A stretch of DNA of 64,000 bases. It comes from Trichoderma breve (taxonomy: Eukaryota > Ascomycota > Sordariomycetes > Hypocreales > Hypocreaceae). The stretch lies in the NCBI RefSeq assembly GCF_028502605.1, contig NC_079233.1:3658001-3722000 (forward strand). Reading direction: 5' to 3'. Of the stretch, positions 1 through 11,502 are shown piece by piece (the stretch's first letter is position 1; every line of letters begins with the position of its first letter). The notes under the pieces are model-generated. The model was not told the origin of the DNA, did not search any database, and worked only from the letters and a program-made list of their open reading frames with translations. Made by a program: the position numbers and the translations under genes.

Positions 1-740
1 CATGGATAATCTACACGTCGGATACAGGTACATGCACATACATGGTCGACCGGGGGGGTTCAAGGAGCTGGAGGGGCAAAGAAACGGGTAAAAGCATTGA
101 TACATTGATTACATGTTCCTACAAGAGTGGCGTGGTGCCTGATGTGTTGTTCCTCGTTGGGGAGACTGAGATTAACAAGGGGGAGAGTCTTGTAACGACC
201 ATTGAAGAAAAGCACCTGAGAAGCCCCTTGAAATGCTCCGTCTGCTATGCTGTACTTGGTAACCCGCCCTGTCCAAAAGCAAACATGGCATGAATGCGAC
301 TTTGGTTCATCCTCTTTTGCATTGTATGGGGCTGGCCAGCGTCTCATCGCCCTGAGCGGTGAGCTGCAGAGCCTTGAATCAAGTGCCCACATATGACACG
401 TGTGAGATGCTCGACGTGTGTCCATGCCATGTACAGCAAATTCATCAGTCGTGAGAACCCAATTCCCCTCATCTTGGGTCTTGGGGCATGGCTCATGCAT
501 AACTGCCTTACCTATCCTTTCCTGCTGCTTCAACCGCCATCAGCCGTAGCAATTCTTCTTCCCAGCCTTTGATTTTCCATCAGCCATGTCCCTTATCAAT
601 CACCCATGTATAACTATTCCTCCCATTTTTTTTTCGTCCGTTTCCTCCCCATGCTGAGTGCCGCCCACTAGCCCTAGACAGCTGGTCTGTCCCCCCCTAG
701 CCGTGCAGCCACCGCCAATCACAGGACCGCTCGCTGCTCT

Positions 741-768
741 ATAGCGCCCTGTAGCGCCTTATAGCGCT
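741..768. repeat. Three tandem 10-bp copies of RTAGCGCYYT-like unit
   Basis: The units begin at 741 (atagcgccct), 751 (gtagcgcctt) and 761 (atagcgctcg). Their period is exactly 10 bp, about one helical turn, roughly 220-250 bp upstream of the start codon at 990. Exact spacing in a promoter suggests, but does not prove, a transcription-factor array. Confidence 0.6.
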
Positions 769-894
769 CGCTTCCCTTCTCCCATCCCACTAAAGCCGCC
801 TCCGGGACCCGACCGGACCAGCTGGCCGTCTCCACACCATCCTGTGAAAGCCTCTGCTCTGAATACCGTCATCAGGCTCAGAGCCCAACTAGAG

Positions 895-963
895 CTTTTT
901 TCTCTCTTCTTTTCCTCTTCTCTTCTTCCTCTCCTCCTCCTCCTTCCCCGTCTTCTCTTCCCC
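895..963 (+). promoter_or_regulatory. CT-rich tract upstream of the DUF1776 start codon
   Basis: This stretch of about 70 nt is almost pure C and T and ends about 27 nt before the ATG at 990. Pyrimidine-rich tracts of this kind are common near transcription starts and in leaders of filamentous fungal genes. The assignment as core promoter or leader is inference. Confidence 0.5.
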
Positions 964-989
964 ACGCTTCAAGCTAGAAGCCCCTCATC

Positions 990-2703
990 ATGGCGACCGA
1001 AAACAACCAGGTGATGGACGTGGTAAGGACTGCCCTGCCCTCATTCCTCGCCCTTGCGGCAAAGGCAAAGCTTTATAGCCGCGGCTAACGCAAATCCCCT
1101 CCAGCTCAACACCATCTCGGGCACCTTTCGCAAGGTCACCGACAATGCCGCCGAGTTCATCGACAAGGGCGTCGACAAGGCCTCCGAGGCCGTTCGCGAG
1201 AGGCTGGCGACGGTCGACTGGCTGCCTGACATTGTGAAGCCTCTGCCCCCGCCTAAGCCCGAGGTCATTGTCGTGCCGCTGTCGACAATCGAAAAGCTGC
1301 AGAGCTGGTTCTCCAGGAACAAGTACCTGATTGGCGCTGCCGTTGTCATCACCACCACCGTTGCCTACAAGGGCTACCAGCAGAACAAGTACGTGCGAAA
1401 GGTACGGAGGGCCAAGCGAAGCAAGAATGGCGGCCGCTCCGAGGTTGTCGTTATCGCGGGGTCTCCTCGCCTGCCGCTGACCAAGTCGCTGGCTCTGGAT
1501 ATGGAGAGGCGCGGCTTCATCGTCTTTATCGTGTGCAACGCTCCCGAGGACGAGGCCGCAGTCAAGTCCTTTTCTCGTGCTGACATTATGCCCCTCACCA
1601 TTGATACCACAAATGTGAGTCTTCTCCTCATAATGATATCCTTATCATGACTCATTTGGGTGGTTTTGATGAGAACTATATAAGTCCCAAGTTTGCATGT
1701 GAAAGCAAGTTTGCTAACTGCTATCCCCACCTAGCCTCCCAATGCCGGCCTGGCCATCGAGCGCTTTGCTCACTTCCTCACATCTCCCAGAGCTCCCGGG
1801 CCCAACATCAAGCCAAACCAGCTGACGCTCAAATCCGTCTTCCTGATCCCTAGCCTTCACTACCAGACCTCTCCCATCGCCACCATCCCCCCATCAGCCT
1901 TTGCCGACCTCTTCAACACCCATCTGCTGCAGCCCATTCTCACCATCCAGACATTCCTCCCGCTGCTCACATCAAGGCTTGGCCCCATCGGAGAGAAATG
2001 GGTCCCTCCCAAGGTCCTCGTTTTCACCCCCTCCATCATTTCCTCCATCAACCCGCCCTTCCACGCCCCCGAAGCTACCGTCTGCTCCGCCCTATCGGCC
2101 TTCACCGAGGTCTTGACGGCCGAACTGCGACCTCTCGACATCCCCGTGACCCACATGCAGCTCGGCACCTTCGACTTCTCCGGCTTCGTGCCCATTCGCA
2201 CCGGCTCGCCAACCCAGGGCCTGGTGACCAGCGCAGGAAACCCCGAGGATACACTGGTCTGGCCCGACGGTGCTAGACACGTCTACGGACGCAACTTTGT
2301 TGCTCAGACTGCATCGGCCATCTCCGGAGCCCGCATCCGAGGTCTCAAGGGCAGCTCCCTCCGACACCTCCACGCCACCGTTTTCGACGTCATCGACGGC
2401 TCTGTCAAGTCTGACACCGTTCGCATCGGCCTCGGCGCCAGCATCTACGGGTTCGTTGGCCGATGGGCCCCGCGAAGCATTGTCTCGTGGATGATGGGCA
2501 TCCGCAAGGTCGACGAGCTGTCCACCTGGAAGACGAGCTCATACGAGGGCTCCGAAGATGGCAGCGACGACGGCGAGGAAGGTGGCGAGGGATCCATCTC
2601 CGAGTCCAAGGAGTTTATCGCCGTCCAGTCCGAGGGCAACGTCTGGAACTCGGGCGAGACTGCCAAGTGGGATCAGCCTCCTACTGATGCCCCTGCTCCT
2701 TGA
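990..2703 (+). CDS. DUF1776 family protein (yeast Ysc83-like)
   Basis: Exons are 990-1022, 1105-1614 and 1735-2703, giving 503 residues. Both introns are GT-AG; the second has a ctaac branch site near its 3' end. A short N-terminal segment precedes one hydrophobic helix at about residues 86-103. After it comes a Rossmann-like strand-loop-helix (VVVIAGSPRLP, about residue 125), as in short-chain dehydrogenase folds but without the usual catalytic YxxxK. The long C-terminal part ends in an acidic, Ser/Gly-rich tail. DUF1776 (PF08643) is a fungal family; its yeast member Ysc83 is reported as mitochondrial. Molecular function is unknown. The single helix followed by a soluble domain fits an outer-membrane-anchored protein, which is inference. 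The first exon encodes only 11 residues, so a search for the longest open frame would misplace the start. Confidence 0.85.
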
Positions 2704-3187
2704 AAGGATCAAAGGTGTTAAAGAACTTGAAAAAAAGAACCGGTTTTATTTCCTGGAAACTGATGACGCAAACAGCCTGCCGGAACAGCATGGCCTGAGC
2801 TGGAAACCTATGGGTATATATATGTTGCAAGCCCGTATTTAACGATTGGATGTTTTATGTATGCATGGAAGGAAACCCACTCTGATTTCATCAACGGTAC
2901 ATAGATACGCTCACGACTTTATTGACTCAAATTCATTCATTCAGAATTATTCATTGATAATGCTGTTCCCTCTCTCTATACAGGCTGTGTGTGCAGAGGA
3001 TATGTAGTATATATAATAACGCCCGTCCCTTGGATTTGTGTTTCTTCCCCCGCCATAGCCTCCATCCCAACAGGGTATCATAAAGGACTCGAAAAAAGTT
3101 GTAAATGTTAACGTAACAGCCATGAGCCCTGGCTTCATTTGGTCTTCTCCCCTCTTCTCCTTCATTTCATCACCACGATTCCGCATC
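2704..3187. other. Convergent 3' flanks of DUF1776 and Yth1 genes
   Basis: These 484 bp separate the stop of the plus-strand DUF1776 gene from the stop of the minus-strand Yth1 gene. The sequence is AT-richer than its flanks and should hold both 3' UTRs and poly(A) sites. No gene is seen. Confidence 0.6.
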
Positions 3188-3982
3188 TCAGTGTCCCCTA
3201 CCCCTATACCTTCCTCGTCCACCTCCTCCTCTCCATCGTCCGCCTCCTCCTCGCCCATGCCGCCCATGGCCCCGATCTTCCCTACCCTCACGCCCGTCAC
3301 GATCCCCCCGTCCATCTCTAAATCGATCTCCCTCGTCGTCCCTAAACTGCTGTACCTCCAGCTTTATTTCGTCCTCTGTCTTTTCCGCGCTCTTAGCAAC
3401 CGGCTTCTCCAGATCCTTGGACCACTTCGGATGCGCCCCCGTCTTGCACTCCAGCCCATCAGGACAAAAACCCGCCAAGTAATACACACAAAGCTTCCTC
3501 CTCACATGCTTCTTCGAACAAAGCGGTCCCAGCGGACAGAACCCCATATCATAATGCGGACACGGCGGCAGCTTGCTCAGCGGATCGACGTGCAGATACA
3601 GACACTCCTCGCCATTCGAACAATAGCCATTACGCATGAAGAAGTTGCACTCGGGCATCTTGCGCAGATTATATTCGTGCAAGAACTCGCAGTGCTCGCC
3701 CTTCTTGCACAGGCCGCGCAGCCAGTGCTTGCACACGAGCGAGTTGAGCCCGCCCGACGGCTGCTGCTGGTCCCTGGAGCGCCCGTCCGAGACGTGCCGC
3801 TCCGAGCAGCGCGTGCCGTTGGGGCAGCTGCCGGACTGGAAGGCCTTGCATACGGGGCGGTCGGGCGGGAGGCCGACTTGGTATGTCTGCCGGAGGAACG
3901 GCGAGAAGCGGAAGTTGTAGGGCTGCGCGGTGTGGTTGAGGATGGCGGCGACGTCGCTGGCGTGTGCTGTTGTCGTGGCCAT
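3188..3982 (-). CDS. YTH1: mRNA 3'-end processing factor Yth1 (CPSF30), CCCH zinc-finger protein
   Basis: An intronless frame encodes 264 residues. Five consecutive CCCH zinc fingers of the C-x7/8-C-x5-C-x3-H type begin at about C45, C84, C112, C141 and C165, the five-finger array typical of Yth1/CPSF30. In this family the protein is a core subunit of the cleavage and polyadenylation factor; it contacts the AAUAAA-like signal and bridges to Fip1. A linker of about 35 charged residues follows, then an RG/GGR-rich tail from about residue 225 to the end, probably an extra RNA-binding and arginine-methylation segment. The start at MATTTAHASD gives the normal family N-terminus of about 44 residues before the first finger. 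A long plus-strand frame over the same DNA is an antisense shadow. Confidence 0.95.
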   Translation of the reverse strand: MATTTAHASDVAAILNHTAQPYNFRFSPFLRQTYQVGLPPDRPVCKAFQSGSCPNGTRCSERHVSDGRSRDQQQPSGGLNSLVCKHWLRGLCKKGEHCEFLHEYNLRKMPECNFFMRNGYCSNGEECLYLHVDPLSKLPPCPHYDMGFCPLGPLCSKKHVRRKLCVYYLAGFCPDGLECKTGAHPKWSKDLEKPVAKSAEKTEDEIKLEVQQFRDDEGDRFRDGRGDRDGREGREDRGHGRHGRGGGGRWRGGGGRGRYRGRGH

Positions 3983-4905
3983 TGTGACTTGGGTGGGAGG
4001 GCAGAGATGCCCGGGTTGAACGGAGATGTTGTTTGAATTGGTATTCGATGAGTGGGATTAGGAATGGATGAGTCTCTAATGTTGGATTGAGCAGCACAAG
4101 AAGATGGTCGCCAAAGTCGTTGGAGCGTGTCGTGGAGATGTTGATGGGAGGGCGGAAAAGTTGAAGTTGAAGCTTTGGGTCAAGGCTGGTGCTTTAGCAG
4201 AGGTTCAATTGCATCCACCCGAAAGCTTCAGCCACTAGTGGCGGATGTGTCAGCCACACCACCATCTTTCGTCCATTTCGAGAGACAGTGACCGAAGCAG
4301 TTGAGATATTGGCGATTAAGTAATCCACCAAGATTGGATTGAAAGGCGCGTATCTTTGGTCTAGTAGGAAGAAATTGCAGTTTCAAACGTAGATGCCTTA
4401 GTATCAAACTATATTGGCCGTGTTCGCATCGTAGGGCTCGCCAAGTAGCGGCCATCTTTAGGCAATATCCCCAAAGGCGAGATGAACAGCTATGCGAAAC
4501 GAAGCCTATCAATAAGCGGCATTACAATGCCGAGGGTATTATAATACAGTATAAGTATCAAGATATGCGTTGTGAGCCAGAAGAAACAGAATGTGTGTGT
4601 GTGAAGGAATGAGGGTGGAAACGAGGGAAAGAGGGAAAACAGAGAGACCATCCTTGTCAAAGAGCAAACAAATACAGACTCGCAAAGCTTTTTGATACCA
4701 GCAATAAGCCCGGATACGCAATCTCTAATGAATAATCCCGTGGCAACTCCGCGTAAAAGGAAACTGTGAAAAAAATCCATCCAACAAACTGCCATAAATA
4801 TCAGGCAAGAGTTCAAGCCTGATCAAGGTTGCATTTCCGTCCAAAGTAGAAAAAAGTTCCGTGATCAATCATAGCAAAACACCGTAAGGGAAACAACAAG
4901 GCCGT
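3983..4905. other. Yth1 promoter and methyltransferase 3' flank; no gene seen
   Basis: Both neighbours are on the minus strand, so these 923 bp hold the 3' UTR of the methyltransferase and the promoter and leader of YTH1. A purine-rich run on the plus strand near 4610-4650 reads as a CT-rich tract on the coding strand. No further gene is seen. Confidence 0.55.
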
Positions 4906-6345
4906 TCAATACAGAGACTCGGCAAAGTGACCTTCTCTCTTCTGGGCATAGCAGACGCAACAGTTGACATAGCGGTGGATGGTGTCGTCCTGGAGGCTGT
5001 CTCGTGCTGCCTCGAGCATGGCCACTCGTTGTTCTGGAGATAGATTTAGAGCAGCCAGAGGTTTCGCCGCCATGGCTCCGAGAGAGTCGTTGATAGTCGT
5101 CTTCATAAACACACCGAGGGCTCGCAGGGTTTTGTCGCGCGGCCAAGTCGATATCGGGACCTTTTTCGTGATGCAGTGGACATTTGAAAAGCCGGTTTCG
5201 CGAAGGATCTGTTCAAGCTCGGTAATGGCAAGGATGTTGATGCCGTAAACTCGCAGGCCGTTTTTCACCGTATCGAGAAACACCCGGAGGGGGTCGTCAT
5301 CCTTCATAGTTCCATCGTCGCATCGGATCTCCGTCATGAGTTCGTGAAACTCTACCCAACCGCCGTTCTTGACATGCCTATCCTCCAATCATCAGTCACG
5401 TCCTTTACAGCCCGATGGCTTTGCATCATGAAAGGCGGAACAAACGGGTAAATCTTGGTCAGGAGGCCCTTCAGGTCTCGCAGAACATCCGTCATTTGGC
5501 GGAAGTGAACTAGGTCAAACTCAGAGCCATGGAGCCATTCGGGCTCTTCGCTATCCTCGATAAACATGCGGACGTTGATGGGTACCCATGACGGCTGAAT
5601 CGGTGAGAGGTCGGTGCCAATAACGCTCGCGCTTGGATGCTGATCAGCGACTACCACGAGAACATCGGTTAGTCATGAGTGCAGAAATGGATCGATGCGC
5701 CAGTAAACGTATACATGAGGGCATAGAGAATTGCAGTACCATCTATAGGCCAGATTCCTGTTCGAACGTTGATTAGCATTTGGGCGAATGCGCAAGCTCC
5801 GTATGCAACTTACCAATGCCAGTTCCAATGTCAATGATCTTCTGGGGATGGTCACCAATATTGGCATAGAATAAATGTCCGCCCTACAGCCCAAACATGT
5901 GAGCATTTGATCGTCCATTTGTTCCGACGAGGCCGATGGTATCGGTGGCATAACGCCAGCGCGAAGCAAAATAACCACCAAATCTTAAACGTATTCCCCG
6001 CTTCCTTGGACATACCATTAGCTGAAGAAACAGGGCATGGACCGTTTCCTCTCTGTGACGCTCGACCTCATCGTTGGGCATAGGATAGATGCCTCGGCGG
6101 AAGCCGTGATATCGTCGACCATAGGCAATCTCATCCTCGTAGACGCTTGGGGGGACCGAGGTGGACGGTCCCGATGAAACCTCCCAGCCGCTCTCGAAGT
6201 CGCTGGTAACGTCGCTAACGCCCGCAAATTCGGCGTCCTCATCTCCGTGGTCGAGCTCGAGTTCGGTCCGCGTGGTGATGCTCGTGGCATCCGTCACCGA
6301 CGCCGTCGACACCAGCGAAAACGTGGTGTCATCGTCGTCATACAT
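4906..6345 (-). CDS. LaeA-like SAM-dependent methyltransferase
   Basis: Five exons on the minus strand join in phase: 6016-6345, 5814-5883, 5740-5757, 5446-5650 and 4906-5377, giving 364 residues. The N-terminal 80 or so residues are acidic and Ser/Thr-rich. The segment YPMPNDEVERHREE leads into the methyltransferase fold. Motif I of the SAM site is DIGTGIGIW (about residues 128-136), followed by the family signature VIGTDLSPIQPSWVP and the post-motif NGGWVEFHE. This layout matches the LaeA/TAM methyltransferase family, whose founder is a nuclear regulator of secondary metabolism and development. The family has many paralogues in each fungal genome and most have no known substrate, so this need not be the LaeA orthologue. 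Exon 3 is only 18 nt and supplies the residues between motif I and the following strand. No biosynthetic cluster is adjacent. Confidence 0.88.
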
Positions 6346-9300
6346 GGTGCCCTAGGAAGAGTGTGGGTAAGAGTTGGGTTGGACTTTGATTCCAGACGGA
6401 GCCATGACCCTTTGTTTGGCTTAAGAGAGAGACGGTTAAGACCGAAGTGGAACCTCGAAGATCCACCGTTGAAGATTAGTCCCTTTACCTGTTCCCTGCC
6501 AGACACTAGCAGGCATATCCGGTCCGTCAAGATGAGGGGTCCCCTAATTGCTAGCAGCCGTGCTTGTTCGTTCTCTGTGTTTCGATTTCCACCACAAGCT
6601 TCTTTGGCAACCCAACTGCCGAGGAGCAAGAGCCCAGTGGTGACGGCGACCGCTTGGCAGTTTGGGGTAGCACAAGGCGAAGAGCCTTTTATTTTTTATT
6701 TTTTGGTCTTCCCGTCGCGCCAAGTGCCGGGGCGGGATTTCGCAAACAACTTTGAGCCAATCGTTGACATGAGACCAGTCACAATCACTCACTCAGGATT
6801 TCGCGCAGCTAGGCGAGTACCTCCTTGGTACATTGCGAGGTACCTATAGCAGTACGTCTGTATCGAAAGCCTGTTTCTCGCTTCCATCAGCGTCGTTGTT
6901 CGTCTCTAATGTCTTGTCTCCCAGGCCACTGTACTATGATACCTCACATCATGTAGGGATATTCGTGTATTTCCCCAGCGAAGCCTTTCCTGCGCATAAC
7001 CTATATGCATGCCTACTCATACATGTCTTCACATACCCAGCAGCCCGAGGTCGAATGAGCCAAAGCCGTGGCACTGGGCTGATGAGCAGGGTCCGGGGGT
7101 GCCATTTGACCCTGCGGGCGCGCAAAAAACCATGCCAGTAATAATGCGCTGGTCGCTGCCTCGCTTACATCGTTGTTGTGGATATGATGAACGCTGTACT
7201 GTACTTTGTAGAACTGTACAGTATGGCCATGGATAAGACCAAGGATCCGAGACAACATGGAATGCTTTCCTCACATCCAGGCAGCCGAAGCGCGTCTGTT
7301 GGCAATCTGGCTCAAAATAGGATCCAAGCTGGGCCTCTGTCTATCGGTAGCGTAATGCTGCGACCAGCTCGGCAGACAACGTTGCCTTTGCAATGAGAAT
7401 AGCTGTAGGCTAAGGACAGGTAGGTAAGTCGCAGTAGAGTATTGTTTGGTTAGGTAGGTAGTAATAACTCAGCACTTCTGGGGTAACCGCCAAGTACCAG
7501 CGCGGTAACTTTGCTGCCCACGATGCGACACACGCTGATGCTTGCAGCTTTGGAGGCGTCAAGGGAGGTCTAGAAGCACCCCGGCAGCATCCGAGATCCT
7601 CCCCGAGCGGCACGCAACACATTGGCTAGTGTAGTAGATATGCAGCCTGCGGAAGCTGCGCAAGCGGGGAAGACTGAAGAATTTCAAAGAGGCATGAAGG
7701 TCGGGAAGCATCCAGTCTGTGCTGTGTTTGGTCTGTTTCGTCCCTCGTTTTTCCTCCTATCACAGTCTCTGAAAGCGTGGTGATGCGGTTAAACATCGAG
7801 AGACATGTGATGCTTCTGGCCTATCAGGGAGGGTTGGAGGGCTGCGCCTCTGGTCCGAGCGGGTAGGCTGTAAGTCGTAATATGCCTCCCATCCCTGTTG
7901 GTTTCATTTCATGGCGGTTGATGTTGGGCCAGGATGAGCCAGCAGCGGGAGATACAGTAGTTGCATAGCATATCTTGGGCACAAGCAACTCCAGCAGAAC
8001 ATGTGAAGGCCTCGTGATCACTTTTCAGGCCTGAACAGTAGCGCTCTGTTATTATCTATCGGGTACCATGAGGGGACTGAGGAGGTGCTTACCAACTGCG
8101 TGTGGCGTGTTCCCACAACATCCTTCCATGGGCTCTTGGGCACTTGAAGCATCGAAGCCACGGAACAGGGCATGCCTGAATTACCCGCCCTTACCTGCCT
8201 TTACCAGTATATGATACGATACTAGCCCTTCGTACTCGATACGCTAGCATTGCAAGATGGTGGATGGTTGATTTCCCCAGGCACGCCTCTTGATCTCCTC
8301 ACGTGTGGCGGATCAAAACGTGGCAGTCACAGACGGTATCCAGTCAAGACGCAGAGACGCCTGCACCAGATGATTTGGGTGCCCACCAAGCAGCAAGGAT
8401 TCTGACTTCTGTCCCCCGCCTTGCTTTGCCATCGGAGACTTGTCCATGGTTTCTCCATACCTGAACATGGTTTCTTTTTCACCGACGCGGCAGCTTGTGC
8501 AGCGCCTTGTGCAGCATCTTGTGCAGCCTGTTTATCTTGTATAGCTTGTGCAACGACTGACATGTAAATGGGGGCAAGCATAAGCCAGCATTGATCCGGG
8601 TTCCGAATGACCGCGACGGATGTAGCATGAACGGGCGTGACGATGCTTGGTAAGGAGCGAGGATTCCCCCTCTCTAGAGCTTAGATGGCCTGGCGATGCC
8701 ATCGGCGACCTAGTTGTGCGTCGACGAAGATCTCAAGACTAGTAGAAGGAATCCGGACAAGCTCGTAGAGTTCCCGCAGTCGGCGACATGCTCCTAATCG
8801 TCATGAGCCTCACCGTGTGCATCCTTATTCTGTCGACTTGCAACTGGGACTCGGCCAAACTGGTAAACATGAAAAGCATCATTCAACGTAGAAGCATGAC
8901 ATGTTGTAGCAAGATGCAGCTGGATAGAAGCGTTCATGTTTATTACGAGTACGATTTCCCTTGGCGGGTTGGGAGTACCTATGCAGAGTGTCGGAAACTT
9001 GTTGCCCAAGCGAGTTTTCTGTACTTTGTAAGCACAAGAACGAGCATGGCTTGCCCTCAACGGTGAATATTCTACGTTACCCATCCGTTCATTGGTCAAT
9101 CAAGAGGGGAGGAGTCCGAGCAGCAGTAGAGGGAAAAAATTCCCTCGATGGAGAAATTGGCATTCTCCTCTTCAGAACTTTCTCCATAGTGGACAGCGGA
9201 GGTTCATCGCTTAAGCTCTCAGCCCCCACGAGGAAATTTGGTAGATTTGCTATCTTTTTTCCAGCAGCTGAGTACATATTGTGACCGAATTCCAAAGACG

Positions 9301-11502
9301 AGGAGAAGGAGCAACGAGCAACCCGCTGGAAGGAACAGGGCCAAAAGGAGGAAGGAAGGGCTGATGCCTGAGGGCGCTGTTTGACAGCCTTGCGCAAACC
9401 AACTCAACTCACCCTGCAGTCAGTTATGCCATGACTTGCCAGCCTTCTCTTGAACCTCAACTTATTAACCTCTTTTCACTCTACACTCGCACAGATGCAC
9501 TGCTCCTATACGGACAAAGCCCGATTGGCCGCACAGAAGGGAGATCCAAGGAAACTACAGGCCGTGCCCGGCTCCATGCCGTCATTTTCCTAGCCTTGCG
9601 AAGTTGCGGTCGAGTTCTTACTTGTCTCACAGTCAACATTCCGCAGCGCTGCCGCTTGCCAGGTCTTGCCGTTGGACAAAACGCCCGTTTAGCAACGATT
9701 CGACAGGGCACGCCCCGTTTTGTCTTTTTCCCTTCGCAACTTGTCCGGCGGTGATGAAGATGTTGGTCGCGATGGAGTAACTCCACGGTCATTTCGGTCT
9801 CTCCGCCTCAAAGCGCCCTTGTCTCACCGTTGACGCATATCCACGAGGCGAATCTGACGTGATTTGGTGTGACTTGCAGCGTGTGTCTCGGTCAAAGAAG
9901 CCGGTCAGGGATGCCTCACCACCGCCGAAACGCTGTCTCGCCTTGTCGACGTCGGGGCTGATTGGAGAGCTTTCGTCAAGGCGTCAGGCTAGTATCGCAT
10001 TAGCCTGTCTCTCATTTCACAGCCGCCAATCTGAACATTCAATCAAATATGACGAAGCAGGGAAGGGGAAAAGCTGGCGGTCAAGAAAAAGGCAAAGACG
10101 GTTCGCGTCCTGCCGTCCACGGGATGCGATGTAGCCACGGCGCTTAGGAGATTTCTGCGAAGACACGAATCCTGTCCAAAGAGATGATAAACATGGGTGG
10201 AAGCGGCCCAATTTTTGGACCCAGAGTCCGTGCGGCAGCAGTCAGAAGGAACCCTAAAGAAGAGGAAGAAGAACGGAGAGGAGAGAGAGATTGAGAGAGG
10301 AAAAACCAGCAATGGGAATACGACAAACTTCGAGAAAGGGAATTGGCTGTGGTCGTTACGGTTACTGGCAAAAAAGAGCGGTAGCGGGATCTGGTTTAGG
10401 ATGGACGGGCCTTTTGGTGAATGTCCACCTCATCCGTCAAGCTATCCAGCCTCCCATCGTGTCTAGCCCTCCCAACGGGGTCATCTCCCCCCTCCACTCG
10501 ATTTTGATCGCCGACAGCCCAGTCACCTCTGCCAACGACTGGACATGAGCAAACGACAAGGACGAGGACGGTTTTATCTAGCATACGTAGGGAAACCGCA
10601 TTCACCGAGCATCCGTCTTATATACGCTCAAGCAGAATTCAAGGACGGCCCCGTCCGAGGCGGCTCAAGTCAACCAGCGGCCAACAACTATCCTCGGATC
10701 TGGAACATCCCACGCATGCTGTCACTGCCTCTCTCTCTATACTCCTGTACATGTCATTCTCCTCTTCCCACGCAAGTCAGCAGTTGGGCTCCCCGCAATT
10801 ATGTCATGCATCGTGGATGGCCTCGTCTGTCCCTGGCCTCTGGCCAGTCCGAGGGCTTTCCCGGGACCCTCATCTCTTTTTTTTTCTGTGCGTAATTTGC
10901 ATTCTTCCTGTGTCCCATCTCTGTGTTCAGTGCCCAAGACATTTTCAAAGCCCCCCGGTCTCCACCGCGACCTGCCATTCGACTGTTGCCCGTCCCACCA
11001 CCCGGACCGCTTGGTCTTTTGCTCGGCCTAGGGTTTTGACTCCCTCTTCCATATCGGTGTATGCTCGTATGAGTGAGCGCTCCGTACCACGCCGCGTGTG
11101 AATGGCGTTTGGCAATCATGCCCCCAAGAAAACACACGACACGCCGGCATTGAGCCCCAGCAAGGCCGCCCACCCCCTTGATGCCTAACCTGAGTTGCTG
11201 TCTTGGTCGTTTGGCCTTCCGGAGCTAGCCCCGTCCCGAGTAGTACGTCTCCGGCAGGGCTTTTGAAGTTGGATCTTCACAATGTTGCCGATTAACTACA
11301 AAACTGTCCCATGCTGCTGCCCTCTGTGTCTTCCCCCCCTCTCAAACCCCCGAAGCCATCCCTTGCCGCTTCTCTATGCTTCACTCGGCGGCCAATTGAT
11401 GACCCCGTCCACGGCCACGGCCCATTCCTCAAGTCGCCGTTCTCCTCCGTCACCGCCGTTCCCGTTCTCCTCCGGCTCGTCTGGCCGTAAACCGACAGCA
11501 AC
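6346..11502. other. 5.2-kb region without a recognisable gene
   Basis: Scattered frames here are at most about 120 residues (apart from one running out of the methyltransferase 5' end), lack family resemblance, and do not join at good splice sites. The left end is the methyltransferase promoter; the right end, with a C-rich tract near 11310-11350, is the chitinase promoter. It contains a 12-bp tandem repeat at 8494-8554 and a purine tract near 10257-10310, which is CT-rich on the minus strand and could mark a minus-strand transcript leader. Confidence 0.5.
8494..8554. repeat. 12-bp tandem repeat (CTTGTGCAGC core)
   Basis: The core CTTGTGCAGC starts at 8494, 8506 and 8518 with exact 12-bp spacing. 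Two degenerate copies follow at about 8536 (cttgtatagc) and 8545 (cttgtgcaac). The period is a multiple of three, so one minus-strand frame reads an Ala/Gln repeat, but that frame is short and has no other coding support. Confidence 0.7.

Larger units (their letters stand above)
1..989. other. Upstream region of the DUF1776 gene; no gene seen
   Basis: No open frame here resembles a known protein, and the longest frames have no plausible splice partners. The right part looks like the promoter and leader of the gene starting at 990. It holds three 10-bp repeats at 741-768 and a long CT-rich tract at about 895-963 directly before the start codon. Confidence 0.6.

Noticed and set aside
60..533. 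157-codon minus-strand frame at the left edge
   Set aside because: No domain, no splice partners, and unlike fungal protein composition; too weak to call a gene, though a gene running off the left edge cannot be excluded.
3122..4036. 304-codon plus-strand frame
   Set aside because: It lies antisense over the Yth1 gene and has repetitive Pro/Ser and Arg/Leu-rich composition; the five CCCH fingers on the minus strand are decisive.
8327..8581. 84-codon minus-strand frame with Ala/Gln repeat
   Set aside because: It is produced by the 12-bp tandem repeat; the rest of the frame has no coding character.
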